A stretch of 64,000 nt of DNA from JAAZBW01 sp035647855 (GTDB lineage: Bacteria > Actinomycetota > Actinomycetes > Actinomycetales > Actinomycetaceae), in contig DASRMP010000070.1 in the NCBI GenBank assembly GCA_035647855.1, positions 12,358-76,357 on the forward strand, in the 5' to 3' direction. The notes beneath the pieces were generated by a model, which made no database searches, had not been told where the DNA came from, and saw only the letters and a list, made by a program, of their open reading frames with translations. The translations under genes were made by a program, and so were the position numbers. Positions 10,266-18,612 of the stretch are shown here, one piece after another. Within the stretch, counting starts at the first letter, position 1. Every line of letters begins with the position of its first letter.

Positions 10266-10523
10266 GCGGACGTCCTCTTTCCGATGGTGCACCAATCCTC
10301 TCGAAGAGCGGTGCTCCGCAGTGGGATTACGCGCTTTCGGCCACGGATCGAGTTTCGGAGCCTGTTGTGCTTTCGCGGGAAGCCGCTGCCGCGATGCCGC
10401 AGCGCCGTCGAAAATGGCGCCTTGACCCTCTTGCGTTCCCCACTGGACCTGACGCTGCTTCGCATCTCCCCGCGCCAGTCTGCCCGTCCCGGACCATACT
10501 GGGCGGACGGGAAGGAGAACGCC
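10266..10523. other. Intergenic region between divergent genes, with a dispersed repeat
   Basis: This 258-bp gap carries the upstream regions of the lipoprotein (leftward) and the oxidoreductase (rightward). A CATACT hexamer at 10494-10499 could be the -10 box for the rightward gene. Positions 10360-10391 closely match 18164-18194 in another intergenic region. No credible ORF is seen. Confidence 0.5.
10360..10391. repeat. Dispersed intergenic repeat, copy 1
   Basis: This 32-bp segment beginning GCCTGTTGTGCTTTCGCGGG matches 18164-18194 with two substitutions and a one-base indel. Both copies are in non-coding DNA. The family and any function are unknown. Confidence 0.6.
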
Positions 10524-11762
10524 ATGGCGGAACAGACATTCGTGGTGGTGGGTGGGGGACTGGCCGGCGCGAGCGCCGTGACCACCCTGCGTGGGGAGGG
10601 CTTCAAAGGCGAGCTTGTGCTCCTCGCCGGCGAGCCGGAGGTGCCCTACATCAGGCCACCGCTCTCGAAGGAGTACCTCATGGGTCAGGCCGAGCGGTCG
10701 GCCGCCCAGGTTCATCCCGAGAACTGGTACGGCGATCACGGCGTCGACCTCCGTCTCGGCACTCCCGTCGAATCCATCGACGTCGTCGAGAAACAGGCCG
10801 TCCTGACTGGCGGCGGACGCCTCGCCTGGGACAAGCTGCTCATGGCCACCGGATCGTCCGCGCGCCGTCTTGGCGGCGAGAGTTTCCCCGAGATCGAGGG
10901 CGTCCACTACCTGCGCACACTTGCGGACTCCGATGCGCTCAAGGACGCACTCACCGGCGGTGGTCGCCGGGTGGTGGTTGTCGGTTCGGGCTGGATCGGC
11001 CTCGAGGTGGCGGCTGCGGCCCGCAGTCACGGCAACGCGGTGACCGTGCTCGGCATGGAGGAGGTCCCCCTTCAGTTGGCGTTGGGCCGTGAGCTGGGCA
11101 CCTACTTCAGGGACCTTCACGTCCGCAACGGCGTCGATCTCCGCATGCAGGTCCGCACTGCGGGCCTCGAACACGATGATGGCAACGTCACCGGCGTCCG
11201 CCTCGGCGATGGCACGGTGGTGCCGGCGGACGTCGTCGTGATGGGCGTGGGCGCGATCCCGAACACGAAACTCGCGGAGGACGCAGGCCTCGACGTCGAG
11301 AACGGCGTCAAAGTGGACGCGAGTCTGCACGCGGGCCACGGCGTGTACGCCGCCGGGGATGTCGCCAACGCGTTCCACCCCGTGCTCAGTCGGCATCTGC
11401 GCGTGGAGCACTGGGCAAACGCGCAGTGGCAGGGCGAGGCGGCGGCGCGCGCGATGCTCGGGCGGGACGTGAGCTATGACCGTGTGCCCTACTTCTACAC
11501 CGACCAGTTCGACCTCGGGATGGAATTCTCCGGCTACGGCCCCCTCATGGCCGAAGCTCGTGTGGTCCATCGCGGTGATCCTGAATCCGGCGAATTCATC
11601 TCCTTCTGGGTCACGGGCCCGGACCGCGCCGCCCGCGTGGTCGCCGGCATGAACGTCAACATCTGGGACGTGAACGCCACCATCGATTCGCTCATTGCCT
11701 CCGGCCGGGGCGTGGACGTGGCGCGCCTGAGTGACACCGCCGTCGAGCTCACGGATATTTGA
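10524..11762 (+). CDS. FAD/NAD(P)-dependent oxidoreductase, ferredoxin/rubredoxin reductase type
   Basis: 412 residues from the ATG at 10524, preceded by an AAGGAG site at 10512-10517; an upstream in-frame extension has neither. Two Rossmann dinucleotide folds are visible: 'VVVGGGLAG' at residues 7-15 for FAD and 'VVVVGSGWIG' at about 150-159 for NAD(P)H. 'YIRPPLSKEYL' (about 45) and 'GVYAAGDVA' (about 277) are typical of the family of ferredoxin reductases serving Rieske oxygenases and P450s and of AIF-like flavoproteins. A C-terminal reductase domain follows. No partner ferredoxin or oxygenase lies nearby, so the electron acceptor is unknown. The stop is 7 bases before the folP-like start, so the three genes to 13385 likely form one operon. 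Confidence 0.85.
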   Translation: MAEQTFVVVGGGLAGASAVTTLRGEGFKGELVLLAGEPEVPYIRPPLSKEYLMGQAERSAAQVHPENWYGDHGVDLRLGTPVESIDVVEKQAVLTGGGRLAWDKLLMATGSSARRLGGESFPEIEGVHYLRTLADSDALKDALTGGGRRVVVVGSGWIGLEVAAAARSHGNAVTVLGMEEVPLQLALGRELGTYFRDLHVRNGVDLRMQVRTAGLEHDDGNVTGVRLGDGTVVPADVVVMGVGAIPNTKLAEDAGLDVENGVKVDASLHAGHGVYAAGDVANAFHPVLSRHLRVEHWANAQWQGEAAARAMLGRDVSYDRVPYFYTDQFDLGMEFSGYGPLMAEARVVHRGDPESGEFISFWVTGPDRAARVVAGMNVNIWDVNATIDSLIASGRGVDVARLSDTAVELTDI

Positions 11763-11769
11763 GGACCCG

Positions 11770-12669
11770 ATGACGGCCACGCTCTGCCCCGACTCCGTCC
11801 GCGCCCTCACCCCGCGCCGCATCGGCGCTCACGAGTTCGACTTCGCGGGCCGCGTGTCCGTCATGGCCATCGTCAACCGCACCCCCGATTCGTTCTACGA
11901 CGGCGGAGCCACCTTCACGCTCGAATCCGCGGTTGCGGCGGCACTCCGCGCGGTGGACGACGGCGCCGACTGGGTGGATATCGGCGGGATGGCATTCTCG
12001 CCGGACACTCCCGAACTCACGCCCGCCGAGGAACTCGACCGCGTGCTGGGCGTGATTGTGGGGGTGCGAGCCGTCTCAAGCGTGGTGATCTCGGTGGACA
12101 CGTACCGCCCGGAGGTCGCCGAGGCGTGCGTGGCCGCCGGTGCCGATGTCATCAACGACACGATGGGCCTGCGCGTGGACGGCATGGCCGACGTCCTGGC
12201 CGCCACGGGCGCCACCGTGGTGATCGCCCACTCCCTCGCACAGCCGCACCGGCACCACCCGCATCCGCGGTACGGCGACGTGGTGAGCGAGGTGGCCGCC
12301 TACCTCCGCGCCCGCGTGGAGTTCGCGCTCGGTGCCGGAATCGCTCCGGACCGCATCGTGATCGACCCCGGCCATGACCTCAACAAGAACACTCGGCACT
12401 CCCTCGAACTGACGCGGCGCCTCGCCGAGATCACCGTCCTCCCGTATCCGACCCTGGTGGCGCTCTCGAACAAGGACTTCATCGGGGAGACCCTGGACGC
12501 CGAGCGCGGTGAGCGATTGGCCGGTTCCCTCGCGGTCACAGCGATGTGCATCGAGCGGGGCGCGCGGATCATACGCGCGCACAACGTTGCGCCCACGGTC
12601 CAGGTGGCGCGCATGACGGAGGCGGTGCTGGGGCTGCGCGAGCCCGCCTGGACGAGGCACAACGTCTGA
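11770..12669 (+). CDS. folP2: Dihydropteroate synthase homologue, FolP2 type
   Basis: 299 residues from the ATG at 11770, with GAGGA at 11761-11765 overlapping the previous stop. It is a TIM-barrel pterin-binding protein. The N-terminal motif is 'MAIVNRTPDSFYDGG' (residues 32-46), where classical folate-pathway enzymes have 'GIVNVTPDSFSDGG'; Arg in place of Val is what I recall of mycobacterial FolP2. 'SVDTYRPEVA', 'INDT' and 'IDPGHDLNKNT' follow in the usual order. Known of the family: mycobacterial FolP2 is not regarded as the main folate enzyme, so genuine dihydropteroate synthase activity here is doubtful. The RibD-like gene starts on the last base of this stop codon, indicating translational coupling. 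The FolP2 assignment rests on motif memory, not a search. Confidence 0.75.
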   Translation: MTATLCPDSVRALTPRRIGAHEFDFAGRVSVMAIVNRTPDSFYDGGATFTLESAVAAALRAVDDGADWVDIGGMAFSPDTPELTPAEELDRVLGVIVGVRAVSSVVISVDTYRPEVAEACVAAGADVINDTMGLRVDGMADVLAATGATVVIAHSLAQPHRHHPHPRYGDVVSEVAAYLRARVEFALGAGIAPDRIVIDPGHDLNKNTRHSLELTRRLAEITVLPYPTLVALSNKDFIGETLDAERGERLAGSLAVTAMCIERGARIIRAHNVAPTVQVARMTEAVLGLREPAWTRHNV

Positions 12670-13385
12670 TGGGTCCCTTCGACGTCGCCGAACTCCTGCG
12701 CGCATACGAGGTGGAGGACCGCTCCGTCCCGCACCTGCGCGCCAATTTCGTCTCCAGCCTCGACGGTGCAGCCACACACGCCGGACTCTCCGGCGGACTC
12801 AACAACGAGGCGGACAAGCAGGTGTTCGACCTCCTGCGCAGGCTCTCGGACGTCATCATGGTCGGCGCGGGGACCGTCCGCATCGAAGGTTACGGCGCGA
12901 TGCGGCTGCCCGACTACGCAGCTGCGTGGCGCCTCGAACGCGGCCTCGCCCCCCAGCCGGTGTTCGCGCTCGTCTCGCGTTCGCTCGCTCTCGATCCAGG
13001 CTCTCCCGTGTTCACCGACGCGCCGGTTCGACCCCTCGTCCTCACCCACGCCGGAGCACCGCCTGATCGACGGCGCGCCCTGGCGGAGGTCGCCGATGTG
13101 GTCACCTGCGGCACCGAAAAGGTGGAGCCGCTCGCGCTGCGGGCGGCCCTCGTCGACCGCGGGCTGCCGCAGATCCTGTGCGAGGGCGGGCCGCAACTCT
13201 TCGGTGCGTTCATCGAGGCCGACGCCGTCGACGAGTTGTGCCTCACCCTCAGTCCAGTGCTGGAAGGCGGGAACGCGTGGCGAATCTCACGTGACGGCGC
13301 GGAGCGTCAAAGACCCATGCGGCTGGCCAGTATTCTGCGCGCCGACGGCACGCTGCTCCTCCGCTACCTGCGGCGATATCGCTGA
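12669..13385 (+). CDS. RibD C-terminal-domain reductase, pyrimidine reductase family
   Basis: 238 residues from an ATG that shares one base with the preceding TGA. 'LRANFVSSLDGAAT' near the N terminus, 'MVGAGTVRIEGYG' (about 60-72) and 'ILCEGGPQLFGAFI' (about 172-185) are landmarks of the RibD/RibG reductase and dihydrofolate-reductase-like fold that uses NADPH. It has only the reductase half, with no zinc deaminase domain, so it is not a complete RibD. Coupling to a FolP2-like gene suggests a shared pterin- or flavin-related substrate, but none is established. A strong hairpin with a T-tract lies 42 bases downstream. Confidence 0.75.
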   Translation: MGPFDVAELLRAYEVEDRSVPHLRANFVSSLDGAATHAGLSGGLNNEADKQVFDLLRRLSDVIMVGAGTVRIEGYGAMRLPDYAAAWRLERGLAPQPVFALVSRSLALDPGSPVFTDAPVRPLVLTHAGAPPDRRRALAEVADVVTCGTEKVEPLALRAALVDRGLPQILCEGGPQLFGAFIEADAVDELCLTLSPVLEGGNAWRISRDGAERQRPMRLASILRADGTLLLRYLRRYR

Positions 13386-13390
13386 AGGGT

Positions 13391-13419
13391 TTGCATCCGG
13401 AAAAAGTTCGGCATACGAT
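13391..13419 (+). promoter_or_regulatory. Sigma-70-type promoter of the C6-loop hairpin RNA
   Basis: TTGCAT at 13391-13396 and TACGAT at 13414-13419 are separated by exactly 17 bases. This gives a predicted start near 13426, immediately before the hairpin stem. The promoter sits just after a stop codon and points at no nearby protein gene except through the terminator-like hairpin. Confidence 0.55.
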
Positions 13420-13425
13420 ATTGCG

Positions 13426-13478
13426 CAGACGAAGTGCGACGCCTGCCCCCCTGCGTGTCGCACTTCGTCCCTTTTTTG
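13426..13478 (+). ncRNA. Candidate ~50-nt small RNA: C6-loop hairpin ending in a U-tract
   Basis: The arms GACGAAGTGCGAC (13428-13440) and GTCGCACTTCGTC (13457-13469) pair perfectly over 13 bp. The 16-base loop contains six consecutive C residues, and CCTTTTTTG follows. It may simply terminate the oxidoreductase-folP2-ribD operon. It also has its own promoter about 10 bases upstream, so the hairpin may be an independent transcript. Actinobacterial 6C RNAs carry C-rich loops on hairpins, usually two of them; only one is present here. The sRNA reading is inference. The terminator reading is secure. Confidence 0.6.
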
Positions 13479-13557
13479 TCGGACAGTGTCGCGCCTCTCT
13501 CCTGTCAGTAATGCCCGGTAGCGGCGCGCCCAAACGCGCGAGTGCTCTCGCGCTGGT

Positions 13558-13563
13558 TAGCTT
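13558..13563 (+). promoter_or_regulatory. -10 box TAGCTT of the helicase-like gene
   Basis: TAGCTT ends 6 bases before the ATG at 13570, which predicts transcription starting at the start codon. A GGGGGA run lies between, so a very short leader with a ribosome site cannot be excluded. Confidence 0.45.
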
Positions 13564-13569
13564 GGGGGA

Positions 13570-16500
13570 ATGGCACCGCTGCGCTTCATCTCGCGCCGCC
13601 GGCGTGATCGCGACAGTCGCACGGACGAGGCGACTGCCAAAGCGCTGCCCGCGAAGAACTCGAACGCGGCAGAAACCTCCACGTCCGGCGTCGCCGCCGA
13701 GTCCCCCGCCCAAGCCGCCTTCAGCGCGGACGGAGAGCAGCCCACACCGGACGAGGCCTCGGGCGAACGCGAGCCGCGCACGCCCGGCGAGGCAGTGGCC
13801 ACGGATGATTCTGCGGACCGGGAGAAGACCCCCGAGGAGGACCAGCGGCCCGGAAACGTTGACGTCGCGGCCGAGGGAGCAGATGCGGGAACCGGCAGCA
13901 GCGGCGCCGATCTGATCGAGCGTGCCCTCGCGAGCTGGCGCAACCACCTGCGGGAGCACTCCGGCGTCTCGCCGCTCTTCGACGTGGGCGAACTCGGAGC
14001 AGCTCTACTCGACCTCTCGAAGGCCCACCCCTCGGGGATAGCCCGGCTCTACGCCGGACGTGACACCCGCCTCACCAGCCTGGTGAGGGAGAAGGGCGCT
14101 CTCGCGGACGCCCGCAAGGGTGCACGTGCCGTCCTCCAGTACGCCGAGGAGTTGGCGCAGCGGTACTCGACCGCGCCCATCTATCTGGTCGTCGGTCTGG
14201 CGCGATGGGCGGACGTCGAGTCCGAATCCGCCGGCCTGCCCGGCGAGGTGAACCTCGCGCACGCCCCGGTGCTGATGAGGCCGCTCCATCTCTCGTCGGC
14301 CGGCGGAGAAGATGACGACTACGTGCTGCTGCTCGAACCCGGCATCGAGATCAACCCCGTCTTCGCGCGGGCACTCCGGCGCGCTGGAGCCGGTGAAGAC
14401 CTCGACGCCCTCGCCGCTCTCTCCCTGACCGAGCACGGCTTCTCCCCGCACGCCACAGTCGACCGGCTGTCCGAGCTCGCCGAGACCCACCTGACAGACT
14501 TCGAGGTTGCAGATCGCCTCTACGCCGGTCCCTTCGTACATCCAGGACAACTGCTCCTCGATGATCTCGACGCCGTCGAGTCGCTCGTGGGCGGAAACAA
14601 GATCGTGCGGGCTCTGGCCGGTGACATCGAGGCGAAGCTCGAGCTCTCGCGTCCACTGCCTCCTCCCAACCGGTTCGACCGGGAACCGGACGCCGAGCGA
14701 GGAGTCGGCGACCTCGACCCGATCGAGCAGAGCGCCATCGATCAGGTGGCGTCCGGCCGGAGTCTGATCCTTGATGCCCGTCCCGGGTCCGACTCACCGG
14801 CTGTCGTCGCGGCCGTCCTCGCGGACGCGGCGGCATCGGGACGGCGGGTGGTGCACGTCCCAGGCACTCGCCGCGCGGGACGCGCCGTGGTGAAGGCGCT
14901 CGGCGAGCACGGACTTGGGGATCTCATCCTCGATCTCCAGGAATCCGCCTGGCGCAGTACTGCCCCTGCTCGCCTGCGCGGCGGTCTGGAGCCGTGGGAG
15001 GACCGTCTCGACGACGACGCCGTGCGCCGTCGTCGTGCCACGCTCCACGAGGCACGCGGGCGGCTCGAGACCTACATGAAGGCGTTGCATCGCGAACGCG
15101 ACCCGTGGCGGATTTCGGCACACGACTCGCTCCAGCATCTCGCGGAGCTCACCACCTCCGCGAGCGGCCCGTCCACGAGCGTCCGGCTGAGCCGCGAGAC
15201 GATCGGCGGCCTGGACGATACGACCCGCGCGGACGCGGCCGAGAAGCTGCGCCGGTTCGCGATCCTCGGGGGCTTCTCCAATCGGCGGACGGACACGCCC
15301 TGGTTCGGTGCACGCGTGCGCAACCACCGTGAGGCGTCCGACGCGCTCGAGCGGAGCCAAATCCTCGCGGAGGTCGTCCTCCCCAAGGTCATCGCGGACG
15401 CCGAGCGAGTCTCCGATGAGACCGGTCTCCGGCAACCGGGCTCGCTGAATGAATTGCACGAGCAACTCGAGATGATGGAGGGCATTCGGGAATCGCTGGA
15501 TGTCTTCCAGCCCATGATTTTCGAGCGCTCCGCCGCAGACATGGTGATCGCAACGGCCACCGCGAAGTGGCGGACGAAGCACCAGGTCGAGATGCCTGCC
15601 GCGGCACGCCGCCGGCTCACGAAGCAAGCGAAGGACATGCAGCGGCCCGGGGTGGTCGTCGAGAACCTGCACGAGGCGCTCTCCCGCGTGCAGCGGCAAC
15701 GCGAAGTGTGGCGGCGTCACAACCCGTCGGGAGGCTGGCCGAAACTGCCACAGGGGCTGGGCGAGGCGCGCCGCAGCGTGCGCGACGCCGTCGCTCGCCT
15801 CGACGGACTCAGCGAGGTCTTCCCCGACCGCGAACTGTTCGATATCCCGCTCGAGGAACTGCGCGAATTCCTTCTGGGCCTCGGCGCAGACCCGTCAGCG
15901 TTGCGCTACCTCCCCGAACTCAACACCCTCGATATCCAGCTCAACCACCTCGGGCTCAACGAACTAGTCGTGGACCTGCGGGAACGTCAGGTGGAACCTG
16001 ACTGCGTCGCTGCCGAGCTCGAGCTGAGCTGGTGGGCGTCGGTGCTCGAGTCGATCCTCGAGTCCGACCCCGCCCTCGCCCGCCACGACGGCGCCTCCCT
16101 GAACGCACTCGCGGACAGCTTCCGCGAGCTTGACCGCGCCCAGGTGGCGTCGCTTCCCGGACCCGTGCGCCGCGCGGTGGACCGCCGCCGGGCCCGCGTG
16201 ATCTCGGCCGACAAGGAGAAGGCGCGCGAACTCTGGATCGCTCTGTCCAGTCCGCACGGCACCAACCTTCGGATGCTGCGTTCAGACTTCGGCGAGTTGC
16301 TGGTCGCCGCCCGCCCGATTTGGGTGATTCCGCCGCTCGCTGTCGGCCAGGCGCTGCCCCCAGAGGAGGAGATCGATCTCCTCGTGATCGACGGCGCCCA
16401 CCACCTCCCCACCGCGCACGTCGCAGCCGCCATCGCGCGGGCCTCCCAGGTGGTGCTCGTCGGCGACACCAGCCGCCCTGGTGGCGGCCTGATCGACGAA

Positions 16501-17898
16501 CTGGCGGGCACGCTGCCGCCGGTGCTCCTGCCCACCGACCGTTCGCGCCGCGAGGAGCATCTCGCGTCGTTCCTCGCCGGCGGGGGATGGGAAGGCTCCA
16601 TCACCACGCTGCCTGCGCCGCCGTCGCCGTCGCGCATACGCCTTCACGTTGTGGAGGGGTATGGGATGCCCGCCATCGGGGCTGTCGCCGTCGAGGGCGT
16701 GCCCGCGGAGGTCGAGGCGTCTGTTGCGCTGGCAAGGCAGCATGTGAGGAAGGGCGAGACGGTGGCGGTGGTGTCGCTCTCGCAGGTGACGGCGGCGCGC
16801 ATCCGCGAGGCGATGGCGGAGGACCTCGAACTGGGGCCTGTCCTCGCCGATCACGATCGCCTGATCGTCGTGGATGCGGAGGGTGCCGCGGGGCTCCACC
16901 GCGACGTAGTGATTCTTTCGGTCGGATTCGGGAAGACTCCCCATGGGCGCGTGCTGCACCGCTTCGGGCCGATCTCCGCCCCGGAGGGTCTGGCCCTCAT
17001 GATCGACATTCTCGACGTCGTCGTGCACGACCTCGAGATCGTCTCGTGCCTCGCGCCTGATGACATCGAACCCGATCGACTGCACCACCCTGGCACCGAG
17101 CTCCTCGCGGAACTCCTCAACTTCGCCTCGGACCGCCCGGGTCAGCCCGGCTCGACCAAGGCTCGCAGCCGGCCTGACGAGGGCGAACCCGACCGATTGC
17201 TGGTCGACCTCAGCACCCGCCTCCGGCGGCATGGCCTGGAGGTCGTGCCGCAGTACGGGTTCCAGGGCGGCGTCCGAATTCCGCTCGCCGTCGGGCACCC
17301 GGACCGGCCCGGGGAGCTTTTCGTGGGTGTACTCACCGACGACGCGAACTATGTTGCCGAACCGTCACTCCGGCGGCGGGACCGTTACTGGGTGGAGCGG
17401 CTGGAGAGCCACGGCTGGGTTCCCCACATGGCCTTCTCCCAGGCGGTGTTCATGGACCCGGACCTTGAGGTGCGGGCCATTGCGGCAAAGGTGCGCTCCG
17501 CCATCGAAGCGTCGAGTGAGCCTGGCGCGGGCGCCGAGCCCGAGTTGACCAACGCGGAGCCCGAGGTGGCGCACCCCGAGCCGGAGCCGGAGCCGGCCGA
17601 GTTGGAACCGCGGACTGCCGGGCCCGAACCTGAGGTGACCGATTCCGAACCACAACCAACTGACATCGAACCGGATGCACCGCGGTTGCGTGTGCCTCGT
17701 CCCGATGTTCCACCTGGCCTGCCGATCAGGGAGTATTCGGAGCGTGACCTGGACGAACTCGTCGCATGGGTTGCGTCCGATGGGGTCGCAAGGGACACGG
17801 ATACGATGGTGGTCGAGCTGCGGCGCGAGCTCGGGTTCAGTCGCCGTGGCTCAAGAATCGAGGAGGCGCTGAGGTCAGCGGTGAAAAGACATGGGTGA
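13570..17898 (+). CDS. DUF4011-type helicase-like protein with degenerate ATPase motifs
   Basis: 1442 residues. A low-complexity acidic N terminus (to about residue 115) is followed by a region with 'GIEINPVFARALRR' as in DUF4011 superfamily-1 helicases. At residues 398-408 the P-loop position reads 'SLILDARPGSDS', lacking the GKS/T of Walker A. At 938-946 the Walker B position reads 'LLVIDGAHHL' rather than DEAH-like. A later block, 'RRRDRYWVERLESHGW', resembles the C-terminal nuclease-like (PD-(D/E)XK/DUF559-type) part of these proteins. A glutamate/proline-rich linker and a small helical tail follow. With no intact P-loop, ATP hydrolysis is doubtful and a scaffold or DNA-binding role is possible. 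Its last 8 bases overlap the start of the next small gene. Family placement is from motif pattern, not a search. Confidence 0.65.
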   Translation: MAPLRFISRRRRDRDSRTDEATAKALPAKNSNAAETSTSGVAAESPAQAAFSADGEQPTPDEASGEREPRTPGEAVATDDSADREKTPEEDQRPGNVDVAAEGADAGTGSSGADLIERALASWRNHLREHSGVSPLFDVGELGAALLDLSKAHPSGIARLYAGRDTRLTSLVREKGALADARKGARAVLQYAEELAQRYSTAPIYLVVGLARWADVESESAGLPGEVNLAHAPVLMRPLHLSSAGGEDDDYVLLLEPGIEINPVFARALRRAGAGEDLDALAALSLTEHGFSPHATVDRLSELAETHLTDFEVADRLYAGPFVHPGQLLLDDLDAVESLVGGNKIVRALAGDIEAKLELSRPLPPPNRFDREPDAERGVGDLDPIEQSAIDQVASGRSLILDARPGSDSPAVVAAVLADAAASGRRVVHVPGTRRAGRAVVKALGEHGLGDLILDLQESAWRSTAPARLRGGLEPWEDRLDDDAVRRRRATLHEARGRLETYMKALHRERDPWRISAHDSLQHLAELTTSASGPSTSVRLSRETIGGLDDTTRADAAEKLRRFAILGGFSNRRTDTPWFGARVRNHREASDALERSQILAEVVLPKVIADAERVSDETGLRQPGSLNELHEQLEMMEGIRESLDVFQPMIFERSAADMVIATATAKWRTKHQVEMPAAARRRLTKQAKDMQRPGVVVENLHEALSRVQRQREVWRRHNPSGGWPKLPQGLGEARRSVRDAVARLDGLSEVFPDRELFDIPLEELREFLLGLGADPSALRYLPELNTLDIQLNHLGLNELVVDLRERQVEPDCVAAELELSWWASVLESILESDPALARHDGASLNALADSFRELDRAQVASLPGPVRRAVDRRRARVISADKEKARELWIALSSPHGTNLRMLRSDFGELLVAARPIWVIPPLAVGQALPPEEEIDLLVIDGAHHLPTAHVAAAIARASQVVLVGDTSRPGGGLIDELAGTLPPVLLPTDRSRREEHLASFLAGGGWEGSITTLPAPPSPSRIRLHVVEGYGMPAIGAVAVEGVPAEVEASVALARQHVRKGETVAVVSLSQVTAARIREAMAEDLELGPVLADHDRLIVVDAEGAAGLHRDVVILSVGFGKTPHGRVLHRFGPISAPEGLALMIDILDVVVHDLEIVSCLAPDDIEPDRLHHPGTELLAELLNFASDRPGQPGSTKARSRPDEGEPDRLLVDLSTRLRRHGLEVVPQYGFQGGVRIPLAVGHPDRPGELFVGVLTDDANYVAEPSLRRRDRYWVERLESHGWVPHMAFSQAVFMDPDLEVRAIAAKVRSAIEASSEPGAGAEPELTNAEPEVAHPEPEPEPAELEPRTAGPEPEVTDSEPQPTDIEPDAPRLRVPRPDVPPGLPIREYSERDLDELVAWVASDGVARDTDTMVVELRRELGFSRRGSRIEEALRSAVKRHG

Positions 17899-18112
17899 AC
17901 GTGGCAAGCGTCGGCGAGTCGTGGTGCCGTCGGAGGTCGACAAGATGCGTCAAGACCGGGAAGATCCCCAAGCCGGTCCTGTGAGGCCCCGTGAGTTGCC
18001 CGACCGTGCCGCCGAGGACCGCGACGAAGCGTGGGGCGACGCTCCCGACTCGAACGACCAGCGTCTCGAAGAGGACGTGCCGCCCCACTGGGGTAACCGC
18101 GGCAGACTCTGA
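17891..18112 (+). CDS. Small conserved-type actinobacterial protein with DVPPHW tail
   Basis: 73 residues, very hydrophilic. A basic start (MGERGKRRR) is followed by an acidic, probably disordered middle and the C-terminal motif 'EEDVPPHWGNRGRL'. Its ATG lies inside the last codons of the helicase-like gene (8-bp overlap), so the two are likely translationally coupled and may act together. I recall small actinobacterial proteins ending in a similar 'PPHW' motif, without a known function. There is no cysteine or transmembrane segment. Confidence 0.65.
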   Translation: MGERGKRRRVVVPSEVDKMRQDREDPQAGPVRPRELPDRAAEDRDEAWGDAPDSNDQRLEEDVPPHWGNRGRL

Positions 18113-18163
18113 CCCCGAAGGGAGTGTGAAGTTCCCCAGCGGCGCAGTCTTGATCCTTGGAGG

Positions 18164-18194
18164 GCCTGTTGCGCTTTCGCGGGAGCCGCTTCCG
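18164..18194. repeat. Dispersed intergenic repeat, copy 2
   Basis: 31 bp matching 10360-10391, here followed directly by the first of two diverged direct repeats. The match ends where each intergenic region becomes unique. Confidence 0.6.
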
Positions 18195-18296
18195 TGGGTG
18201 TTCTTGTCACTTCTAGCCCGAAAACAGCCATCTTCAGCCCCGAACGGGCCTCCCCGGTAGCGGAGAGCAGGGACTTCCGCGGGCGTTCTGTCACGT

Positions 18297-18577
18297 CTGT
18301 AGGAGTTTCGGCAGCGTCTGCTGGTTTCGTGCGGTCCAGAGGCGCTTCTGAGCCTGTTCAACCGGGTGACGGGGCCTCTTGACCGGTGGCGGAGCGACGA
18401 CTGTAGGCGTTTGGCTTCTTCTGTAGGAGATAGACACGTGTAAAACGCCTACGGAAGAAGCGAAGCACCTACGGTAGAGGAATCCGCCGGTCCGGAGGGG
18501 CCGCAAACAGGCCAGAAGAGGACCAAATCCACCCTTCGAGGGGTAGGCGCCGGTCCGCAGGGGCGAGACTCCTACAG
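18297..18577. repeat. 281-bp element bounded by 10-bp inverted repeats
   Basis: CTGTAGGAGT at 18297-18306 is the exact reverse complement of 18568-18577. The interior hairpin arms also begin with CTGTAGG, so the termini and the core share sequence. There is no transposase ORF and no clear target-site duplication. It could be a miniature non-autonomous element or a structured RNA, and these data do not decide between them. Confidence 0.45.
18401..18474. repeat. Long imperfect palindrome, about 31-nt arms
   Basis: The arms 18401-18431 and 18444-18474 pair over 31 positions with about 24 Watson-Crick matches. Most mismatches are C/T changes that become G-U pairs in RNA of one strand. The loop is 12 bases. 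The pattern of G-U-compatible changes suggests folding as RNA rather than cruciform DNA. No T-tract follows, so it is not an ordinary terminator. Confidence 0.65.
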
Positions 18578-18612
18578 TGGTGGCTGAAAGCTCCGGCCAA
18601 GAGGCCGCTGGT

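Noticed and set aside
10266..11822. 5' extension of the beta-helix lipoprotein frame to 1056 codons
   Set aside because: The extension is antisense to the oxidoreductase gene, and a lipoprotein signal with a ribosome site begins at 10265.
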